From Lepidodermella squamata (Eukaryota; Gastrotricha), in the NCBI GenBank assembly GCA_047495785.1, contig JBLDXI010000025.1, positions 2,046,001-2,110,000 of the forward strand: DNA of 64,000 nt, given 5' to 3'. Both the position numbers and the translations under genes were made by a program. Positions 55,694 to 64,000 of this stretch are shown in pieces (the first letter of the stretch is position 1; each line of letters starts with the position of its first letter). Below the pieces are notes generated by a model. That model searched no databases. It saw nothing but the letters and a program-made list of their open reading frames with translations, and was not told the origin of the DNA.

Positions 55694-56645
55694 GCCATTT
55701 AAACAAATAAAATTCGGACAGATGGGTTTTTGTTGGTCGTTTTTTGGGAATTTTTTGGGAATCCACCGTTTATGAAATTCGGACACATGCATAAAATCCC
55801 TCAAAATGTTGAATATCAGAGTATTGTTGGAACTTTAATTTTCAGCATCATAATTAAGTTTTGTCCCTCGCTTCAACTTAAAACTTTGAATTTAATTAAA
55901 CAGGTGTCTAATTACTTGCGCATGCATTAGTTTTAGTTTTAGTAAAACTATAAACCATAAAATTAAAAAAGTTGAGCGAAGCATTGAGAACTTTGAAGAA
56001 ATCGTTGACCATGATATGCGGTTAGGGGCACTGAAAATTCAGTGTCCATGTCAATTTGAAGGTCACGTGTGACATGTCATGAATGATAAATTACCTAATC
56101 CCGTATTGAATTTCATGATAATATAGCTCGATATTTAGCTATAGTCTCTTGTTACTACTATGCCCAGCTTACATTAATGTACGATATAAGCCAGTTCAAA
56201 TTACAATGAAAATTCCCTTTTCTGATCGATTTAGAGGTAAAACATCGTGCTACACTGAAACGTGAATAAGGGCGGAATGCAGCAAGTGTGAGGTTCGCAA
56301 CTTCACGCACAAATGAACGGACATCATCAACGGCTTTTTTATTTATCATCTTCAAACTGACTTGAGCAAACTACAACGATGTTAATTTTGATAATGGGTG
56401 CCTCAGAAGGGATTAAAGCTCCGATTTTTCTTGGAACTACACGTCGTTGAATAAACATTTGAAATAACTGAGCTGGCTGTTCGTCTAGTACATGTCATAA
56501 TTTTGCCATTGAAAAGCAGCTTTCGAGTCTGTAATGGTTTCATTCTTGCAGACTATAAGCGCAGACGTCTGACGTTGGCCTAATATTTCTGCTAAATTTG
56601 TCTTGGCTAAGTTTTGTACCTAGGCCTTAAACCATCGATTTAAAC
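55694..56645. other. Intergenic, nothing recognised
   Basis: About 950 bp before the promoter block of receptor C. Short frames on both strands show no domain. Confidence 0.35.
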
Positions 56646-56775
56646 GCGTGCTGTCTGCACTGTAAAAATCGATGAGCCTATGAATGAAATATATTACAGA
56701 CACGCGCGCGACATGCTCACATGAAAAACAAGTTGTGTGCGTCCTATATCCCGACCCATTTAAATACCAGTTCTC
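56646..56775 (+). promoter_or_regulatory. Conserved upstream block of receptor C
   Basis: Counterpart of 49429-49546 in front of receptor B, lying about 90-220 bp before the start codon. Same order of words (GTGCTGTCT, AAATCGATG, CACGCG, GCTCACAT, GTGCGTCCTAT). No equivalent is evident before receptors A or D. Confidence 0.55.
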
Positions 56776-56866
56776 ATTCTTTATTGTCAAAACATAATAT
56801 ATAACCAGTAGGGTCGCAAGATAAATTCGTCTAACTAATACAACTTCATCTCGCCGATTAAAACAG

Positions 56867-58310
56867 ATGGAGCAGACAACTTCGGAGAATCGCGTCATTC
56901 TGTGCAAGGTTTTTCTACTTGTTTTCCGAACTTCTTTCTCTTTCAACCGAATCATCACAGGTTTGTAGCAAGGTTGTGCCTAAGCGAAAATTCTTCAGCC
57001 CTCGCGTATGCCATGCCTGTCAGGTATGTTTTAATCTACAACTACTCCGAAGGATCAATTTTATGATGTATTTTGCAGAAATTCTACATCCGTAAGATTG
57101 ACCACCGCTTTGAAATGGTGTGCTCGACAGGCAAATTGAACTGTGACATCAGCTCAAACCCTAAGAAGACTTGCAACCGCTGCCGTCTTGAACGATGCAT
57201 TGCCGCTCGGAAGAACGGTGAAATTAACGTCAAGTATATCCACGCGAATTATTGATTTTTTCCTATCTCAAAGGTGCGAGGAAAGACACTTTAAAACCTG
57301 AAAATGCGAAGGATTTTAGCGAAGGCACTATCATACAGAACCCGGAGCTCTTTGACCTCGGAGAGATGGAAACTGCGACTCGAAACTCAATAACAGGCTT
57401 AACGGTTCTACATGGCATGGAAACTGTGAGTATTCAGTTGAAATAATTCAATTGAAATACATTTTTGTTTCCGTGAAAAGTTGCCACTACGCCGCTGCGC
57501 TGAGCCATATTCGGACTTGAACCAACTAGCTTCGGAATTTACGATGGATCACGTGTCCCAGGTTTACAACATGGGGCTGAAATATGGAGCTTTCATAAAG
57601 AGTGAGCTCAATTCTTTTCTACGTAGATAATATGTTAATGTCTTGATTCAGACTGTTTCAAGCTGTCAGATGCCGAAGTTGATTCAGCATTAGCTTCTGG
57701 TTGGAGCAAAACGATTTCGGTTTTTTCAGCATTGCCAAGCTGTCAGTGCTCCTTGTTTGTAAGCAACGTCGTCGCTCCCCAGATACAAGCTTTATTTCCT
57801 GAATATACGGTAAGAAATAACTCGAATGAATGATTCCGAAAAATTCGTATAATATGGTTCTGTTAATTTGTATCATTTGATTCAACAATTCTAGCCAATG
57901 ATGGAGGCGGAGAAGGAACTTGGATATGTCATCAACTGGTGGAAGCCTTCTCTTGCTCAGTTCTCGCTTCTGTTGACCTATCTGTTCCTCAGTGGTTTGT
58001 ATTTGCTTTGAAACTAGCCATATATTACCTTTGTTTTTCAGCTGAAGCTGCCAGCTCAAGTCCTCGAGTTGCTAAAGCTCGGGAAACAGTAAAAACTGCC
58101 CTAACGGTATTGACAAGTGGCATGGACGACCCTGATGAGATCAAATCGACTCCTGTCAACCAATTAATGTTAGCTCTAGAAAACGTGTTAGTTTGTGCTC
58201 GAGCTGGTGTTGAAGCTACAGCGGCCCGTCAGCAGCTTACATTCAAACACAGACAACTCGAAATGCTCCTCCTCGAACGACTGCCCGATGAAGTGGCCAA
58301 GCCGAAGTGA
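56867..58310 (+). CDS. Divergent nuclear receptor C
   Basis: Eight exons: 56867-56908, 56961-57023, 57079-57217, 57274-57425, 57481-57601, 57652-57809, 57895-57994 and 58042-58310, 347 residues. All introns are 46-85 bp. The DNA-binding domain (CKVCSKVVPKRKFF, VCHACQKFYIRKIDHRF, CSTGKLNCDISS, CNRCRLERCIAARKNG) is nearly identical to B's, so B and C are the youngest pair. The C-terminal helical domain contains VINWWKPSLAQFSLLLTYLF and ends RLPDEVAKPK. Given the shared upstream block, B and C are probably regulated alike. Target and ligand cannot be predicted. Confidence 0.88.
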
Positions 58311-58652
58311 TTGGCTGACTCTGTTAACATTTGCTCTTTCTCTTCGAACATAGAACTGTCAACTTTTGCGAATCAATTATAAATAATAAAATAAATTTCC
58401 TATTTGCTGATCCAGCTTATTATATTCATTTACTGAAATTGATTTACAAATTATCAGAAGAATGCGTCTCCACATTAAATGAGTCGTGCCACACAGAAAA
58501 GGTCCTCACCGTTTTTGTTGATCCCCACAATGGGGGTGACTAACACAGTCTCGGGATCACAACTCTCTTCTGTAATTCTTATTCAGCTCTAATAAGGGCC
58601 TTTTCTATACGGCACGTCTCAAATAAAGGCTTCATGTTTTCGAGTTTTCTGA
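58311..58652. other. Short convergent intergenic region
   Basis: 340 bp between receptor C and the kinase-propeller gene. Contains an AATAAA after receptor C and nothing else recognised. Confidence 0.4.
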
Positions 58653-61247
58653 TCAAGGACTGATAATGCTAACCAGGCTGTTCAGTAATCCTGTATCGGT
58701 CTCGAGAATAGCTATTGACTTGCTCAGTTTAGAACCTAGAGTTACCACACTTGGCAAAGTCTTGTGTGTTGTTTGCCCTGGGGACGGCAAAGCAACGGCA
58801 ATGCGGTGACAGCTTTTGCCAACACGATCAGAAGACCATGAAAGCTCTCCAATGTGCTCTTCTCCATCATTTGTATCCTTTTCCTGCTCGCCATACGCAT
58901 AAACCTGTAAGAATTTGGATGATTCACGCCCCCGAGTCGAATAATATATTACTTACGATAATCTTTCCGAGTGAGCTATCACCAATGATTATATTTCCTA
59001 GCCGGTCGAATATTATTTGAGCTGGATAAGCTTTCACCATTTGAAGTTCACTAACACGTCGCAGCGTGAGTCCAGAGGTTGATCGCCGATTTACTTCAAA
59101 TTTAACAATCACAGAAGTGTCTCTATTAGGCAGAAGTCTTGTCGAAGCTACTTCTTCATTAGCCTCTAAAATCTCAACGAATCGTTTTCCGTCATCGGGC
59201 ATCAGAACTTCAATCCTTCTCTTCTTCCTATCGCAAACTGCTATGTGATAGCTTTCATCCTCCGCGGTGAATATCGAACAGCTGTAGGGCGAGAATCCAC
59301 ACAATATTGAAGCTATATGGTGGCCGATAGGTTTCCCGCATTCATCGGATGCTATCGACCATATGGAAATGTCATTGTGTTTACTTCCATGGTAATCACA
59401 ACCGAAAAGTAATCGATTCAGAGGATCGACGGATATAGTCTCCAAATGACGTCCATCTAACATTTCACTTGGAATGAGAACATCTGTCTCTGCGGAGCAA
59501 ATTTCTTGAAGGTTAGCAGCCCCATTAGTTATCAAAGTCATAACCGAGTCCATTCCAGAGTGTTTAGCCATGTCCGCTAGCAGATAGCAAACTTTAAGCA
59601 AGTTTGATGAGTAGTTTATTCGAAGAATTGATCCATCCGTTTGACCACTCGGGTAATTGAAAAGATAGATGTCATCAGAAATATAGTCGTAGGTAGCATG
59701 GGCAATTTTCAGAGTTTTCATCGCCACATTTTTAGGCATTACCAGGCTACAACTTCCGCTGAACTTCGAAGTTGTCCACTTTTTATCGCGATTTGGAAAA
59801 TGCTGCAAAAGTAAGTAAGCTATCAAAAAAGCGATAAATGGAAATTGAGAGCAACCTCGACTCTTCCGTTGCTTGTTAGCACTAACAAAGCTGGCTCTGG
59901 GAGCTGGCTGATTGGACTCCCAATGTATACGATTGCAGTTATGTCATCTTTCTCTTTCGTCTGGAAAATTTCCACCGGATACCTAGAAAGATTCACCCAG
60001 TACTTGGGCGATAATGCGTTAGTTCGACGTCGAGAGTCTGCTTGCGTAGAAACAAAAAATTGGGCATCAGTCGGACTAATCATGATGCCTGAATCTGTCA
60101 GTAGCTCATCAGGAACATCCAAATTGTCGAGCTCTTCGCAAATATCAAACGATTCGGCGTGGCCACATTGGAACTGGAATTCTTTGATAGCTGCTCGAAT
60201 TTTAGGGTGCTTCAACAAGTCACGCGATTTCGGTCGATTGACGGGGTTCTTCTCCAGCAACTTTTCGCAGATAAAATTACGAAGGTCTGCGCTGTAACTC
60301 TCATCAGTTATCGGCTTCGGTGATTCGCTGAAAAGCTTCAAGTTAATGCCTATTTTCTTTTACATGGCTCATACTGTATAATTTTCCGCATCAAGGCAGC
60401 CTCGTTAATTGCAAGAAACTGGAAACGGAATAAAATTATTTCCCATGGAAATGAAGGTTTCAAAAATAATTTACTGGTAGATCCAAAGTGGCCAACTCGT
60501 AGCAAACGATTCCCAACGTCCAAATATCGCCACGAAAGGAAAAGTGGGCATCCTGTAATGTTTCCGGGGGCCTATGAGTGATAGTTCCCCAGCCAGTCCC
60601 GGCAGAACTTATGTCTCTGAAATTCTCACAACATAACCTCATCCGTCTAAAAATTGTACGAGAAATACGTGTCGAGCTGTTTGGAAACTCCAAAGTCACC
60701 AAGTTTCAAGAAAATTCCGTAGGCAAGAAAAATGTTGTCTGATTTGATGTCCCGATGGAGGACGCGCAGTTTTGTGTGGAGATAATCAACTGCCCTGACT
60801 AGTTGGGCAGTCCAGGCCCATATTTGGCACTCGTGGTATGATCCATTCATGCTCTTTCTGGTTTTTATGGCACTCCTGAGAGTCCCAGCCTGACAATACT
60901 CCATGGTAATGTGAATGATATCTCCCTCGGTGTAGTAGTCGTAGACTCGCACGATATTTGGATGCTTCGCAGTTTGCATGATCTCATACTGAAAATTCTG
61001 TAATAAGGTCAAATTTTCGATGAAATGGCCTTACCTCCTTTCTTGCCATGGCACTGTAGCGTTCCCTCTGCTCCGGGCTGTCGTTGGTGAGAGGCAGGTA
61101 GTTGATGTCGATTTCCTTGACTATGATTTCTTCATTTGTGTCAGTTTTAGTTGCCCTGAATGCTCTGCCAAAAGACCCTCTTGCAACGTACGTCACATCT
61201 TTATACCGGTTTTTTGCTATGCTCAAGCTTGCCCCCGCTCTCGACAT
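58653..61247 (-). CDS. NEK-like protein kinase fused to an NHL-like beta-propeller
   Basis: Seven exons: 61247-61035, 60988-60669, 60646-60475, 60418-60375, 60327-59856, 59802-58957 and 58904-58653, 772 residues in one frame. Residues 12-290 are a Ser/Thr kinase with IIVKEIDI (ATP lysine), VLHRDIKSDNIF (149 on), LGDFGVSK (169 on), AGTGWGTITHRPPE for the activation loop, and LEKNPVNRPKSRDLLKHP. This is closest to NEK/STE-like kinases and should be active, although the glycine loop begins ARGSFG rather than GxGSFG. After a linker, residues 380-772 form the propeller shared with the gene at 8160-10644. Matches are ISVDPLNRLLFGCDYHG, NDISIWSIAS, RIEVLMPDDGK, IIFDRLGNIIIGD and LSWSSDRV. No signal peptide. 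The propeller probably recruits a partner. Confidence 0.85.
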
Positions 61248-61842
61248 TGCGTATAATTCCTCAGTAATGAAGGGCGGCAATGCGTAATACACCACAGGAC
61301 GGATAATACGCCATAACTTATCTGCTTGTTGAGTGCGCTCTTATCTCGTCACCGCTCACTAAAAATACTGCAGTAACTGATAAAGATAAACTATAAACTC
61401 AAAGCCGCCCCGAATTATTGGGAGAAGAAGCTGATGATGCACAATAATTTGGAATGGTTTGTTTGAATTGACTGATTTTTGTTCACCCGCGAAGCTCCAA
61501 CAATAAAAAATAATCAATCTTCCAATGTAACACAGGGAGACAGTATAGTTGAATCCATCTGGAGCAATGTATTCAACCTTGTGATCTTGTGATTCTGACG
61601 TGACTATTTAGGCCCCTGATGCAGCAACAAAATCCAATCAGGGATCCAAGATGCGATCATCGTATGGGTTTTTCGACACAAATGAACGATAATGTTGAGC
61701 CGTGGAAATAAAATAGTATCTGTTTCGTCGTTTCAATAGTTTCTGAATAGACGAGCCTTGTTAGGCTAAATAAGTTCGCGCAACCTCGTCAGACCCAAAC
61801 TTGAATCTAAGGGTGAGGTTATCTCGATGAGCCAAGCGAGTT
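61248..61842. other. Intergenic, promoter side of the kinase-propeller gene
   Basis: About 600 bp. An in-frame extension of the kinase to 61295 begins with GTG, so I use the ATG at 61247. No repeat recognised. Confidence 0.4.
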
Positions 61843-62226
61843 TCAAAGTAAGCATTGCTCGAATATGGCGGGCTCATTGCTAATCACCGCGAATTGGTTC
61901 ACATTGCTAAGAAAATTTAAAATCTTTCTTTGGGGTGGAGGGATACCAGCGATGCGTGATAACTTTAAAAGAGGCTCCCCAAGTTGGCTCGTCCACCGCC
62001 CGTTTTTTAAAGGGCCCCACTCTTGACGAAGAGTCGCTCGTTTCGCAAGCCAAAAATGACGTAAGGTAATTGGTGCGGTTTTCGCGAGCAGCTTCGACGC
62101 CGCGTGGTTGTTACTCAAAAGCACTGCCTGCTTTTGAAAATATTCATTTTTACCCAGCACAAGGCTGGTTAGTGCTAGAAAGTGCCTATTAAAAAGTGAT
62201 ATGCTGGACACCGACTCGAAAATCAT
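61843..62226 (-). other. Uncharacterised open frame of 127 codons
   Basis: Starts with ATG at 62226 and stays open to 61843. The middle is basic and aromatic (LRHFWLAKRATLRQEWG) and the rest helical. No domain, signal peptide or paralogue in the window. It may belong to a repeat since the surrounding DNA carries transposon fragments. Confidence 0.3.
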
Positions 62227-62529
62227 CCATTACGAAGTCTTGTGATACACCGCATTCATCCAGCACGGTCCTGAAAATGGACCCGAACAGGTAAACAAAT
62301 TGGTAAAAGTCATGAGCGCGTGCTGGACAATAGTTTAAAGCAGGCAGAGTCAACATTTCTGAGAATCAGGTGTGACACTAACGTTTGGATTTGGCAAGCC
62401 AATTTGACTTACTTTGCTCGCAATTTTAGCGCGAACCAAGTATCGCAGGTCATTAAATCTCATATCGTCGATAGTGCGGAAAATTAGTGCTGGAAAGGTG
62501 CTGAAAGTCGTTCTGGATACAAGTGGAAT

Positions 62530-62769
62530 TCAATAGTTTAATTCCTCTTCGATTTTGCCGTCACTATTAGTGATTATACTACCCAAATATTCGAATTTCG
62601 TAACTTTTTCTAGTTTTTTCCCGTTTAATGCCGATTCGTAATTTTGAGCATTCGAACCGTCACTAGAATTAATCATATATTGAGTTTTTGCCGGGTTAAT
62701 TTTAAAATCCCATTCGGTGCAAGCCAAGTCGAAAATATGAAGTAGTCGTGAAGTTTTGTCGCGGTTCAT
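62530..62769 (-). mobile_element. LINE reverse-transcriptase fragment
   Basis: Minus-strand frame with EWDFKINPAKTQYMI and KVTKFEYLGSIITNSDGKIE. These are the conserved blocks just after the catalytic YADD in non-LTR retrotransposon reverse transcriptases (FKINPAKTE and FKYLGSIIT). The catalytic part is absent upstream, so this is a truncated copy, of a different lineage from the fragment at 54710. Confidence 0.7.
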
Positions 62770-63021
62770 GCCTACATTTTGACGTCAGGCATATTTCCTT
62801 ACGACGCATCGTTGACCCGCGTAAAAAGGAATTCTGACATACCCAGGATGTGGATCCAAATATCGGATCTCGCACTCTATTTTTTGGCATTTGAAGCGTT
62901 AATGTGGTTTTACTAGTCCCGATTTGCATCTGTGCAAATAGTAGATGCAATTGGTTGAGGCTCGTAAAAATTAATCTAATCTATCATACCTCGCAAGGAT
63001 TGAGATAATTAAAGATGTATA

Positions 63022-63362
63022 TATGCGATCAGGGCCTTTATCATCAACAGCAGCCTCGTTCCGTCGACTAGAGGAAACGTCAGATGTCAGGCCGCAATTT
63101 CGCCGGATTCCGGAACCACCGCGTGGAAGTATTCCAGTCTCAAACCCGCGGCCCCACCAGCTTTAATCGGACGATGAGGAGGTGTCTCAAATCAGTTTGC
63201 AAATCAGTCGTCGATGAAAGTAATTTCTTAATGAACGGTCTTCACCAAGTACCTGGCTACTCGAACAGTAGCGGCATCAACCCAGGGCCAAACCTGCCGA
63301 ACAGCTCTTATCTACCAATTTTGAAATCGCCCTTTCGCTTTCCATGTCTCAAGACTTGTTGA
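63022..63362 (+). other. Possible exon, uncertain frame
   Basis: Two overlapping frames are open and GC-rich. One starts MRSGPLSSTAASFRRLEE at the ATG near 63022; the other starts MSGRNFAGFRNHRVEV at 63084 and continues to 63362, with a possible donor near 63223. No domain recognised, so I do not choose between them. Confidence 0.2.
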
Positions 63363-63623
63363 AGCCTAAGACCTCGGAGGATTGCTACACCTATCCAAAT
63401 CTGTCTTCGAATGTCTTAAGGTGGCTGAAGCCGTTTGCGTGGGAAACGTGAAAGTATGCCACAAATTCAGAATGGAACAAGTGTTCTGACCGCTGTCAAC
63501 ATCGCTTATTCACAAGGCGCAATCGCAGACAAATTAACTTGTGACTGTGTAGATTCTCACGATCGATTTGACCTAATATTTTCCCTGATTCATCGCTAAA
63601 CAGTGGTTTTTCACTATTACGCT

Positions 63624-63768
63624 TGAATCACGCGTTTGTGTATCTGTGCTTTGTTAATGTTGTTAATGTTAATGATGGGTAAGAATGATACCCGGTCGCA
63701 TACAGGCCGGCCCGAATGCGTACGGTCCCCAATATTAACAAAGCACAGATACACAAACGCGTGATTCA
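63624..63768. repeat. 35-bp perfect inverted repeat with 75-bp spacer
   Basis: Arms 63624-63658 and 63734-63768 are exact reverse complements beginning TGAATCACGCGTTTGTGTAT. The spacer contains GTTAATG repeats. It would form a strong hairpin and is probably a foldback transposon or an RNA hairpin source. Confidence 0.75.
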
Positions 63769-64000
63769 TGCGTATTGCAGTCCTCCGATTTTTTTTCGTG
63801 ACTCGACAGTGTCTGCCACTGGAAAAAAATTGCGAAAAAGTGTACGCCAATTTGGAATTTTTGATTTTTGTTCGTTTTTTTTCGCTAAGCTGCTGTAGAA
63901 AGTTCGCAAAATTCGCTAAACTAGTTAATACGCGATTGAAAAATCACAGATGCTATTTCCCAAAGCTTAAAGCCTGAAGTCTTCAATGTTGTTCTAGGGG

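Noticed and set aside
63084-63362. GC-rich plus-strand frame starting MSGRNFAG as a complete gene
   Set aside because: A competing frame is equally open, no domain is seen, and the context is repeats; kept only as a possible exon.
1-64000. CRISPR arrays, tRNA or rRNA genes
   Set aside because: No spaced direct-repeat array and no cloverleaf or rRNA-like sequence was found. I could not run a covariance-model search, so a missed tRNA is possible.

Overview
The window is nuclear DNA from an animal with a compact genome. Genes are dense on both strands. Nearly every intron I could place is about 45-60 bp, begins GT and ends AG, usually with a TTTTCAG-like acceptor. The gene content is metazoan: LDL-receptor repeats, Cys-loop receptors, a Shaker-type K+ channel, nuclear receptors, and astacin and hAT relatives. 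I cannot name the species. Short introns, compactness and TTAGGG-like interstitial repeats would suit an appendicularian tunicate. Divergent nuclear-receptor and Cys-loop families with TTTTCAG acceptors would also suit a nematode. Exon models were built by hand by matching splice sites, reading frame and paralogous exons. Where coordinates of several exons are given, the joined frame was checked to be open.

Layout. 1-7.4 kb: truncated LDLa-repeat secreted protein (-), intron-bearing Cys-loop receptor (-), a membrane-anchored pseudo-astacin fused to two UBR-type zinc fingers (+), a small single-pass membrane protein (-), and a secreted protein with two copies of an unknown domain (+). 8.1-14.8 kb: an inactive trypsin-like domain fused to a beta-propeller (+), then a Shaker-type channel with three interchangeable first exons and a shortened voltage sensor (+). 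14.9-23.1 kb: two members of a small two-cysteine secreted family, a DUF4419-type secreted protein, a type II membrane protein, a short secreted protein and a membrane mucin, with miniature transposons between. 24.1-29 kb: a head-to-head pair encoding a novel secreted W/Y/F-rich repeat, then an LRAT-like domain fused to a GTPase. 29.2-31.4 kb: a hAT-transposase-derived gene. 32.4-42.4 kb: two intronless Cys-loop receptor duplicates flanking a second DUF4419 gene and a nuclear receptor. 44.8-58.3 kb: three more nuclear receptors with the same eight-exon structure. 58.6-61.2 kb: a NEK-like kinase fused to the same propeller as the 8-10 kb gene. 61.3-64 kb: mostly repeats and a LINE fragment.

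How the genes relate. Several local families have spread within 64 kb: four nuclear receptors, three Cys-loop receptors, two propeller fusions, two DUF4419 proteins, two W/Y/F-repeat proteins and two small secreted proteins. Many products are secreted or membrane proteins and several enzyme folds have lost catalytic residues. Together this looks like a fast-evolving accessory region for environmental sensing, defence or extracellular matrix. That reading is inference; only the domain calls and residue losses are seen directly.
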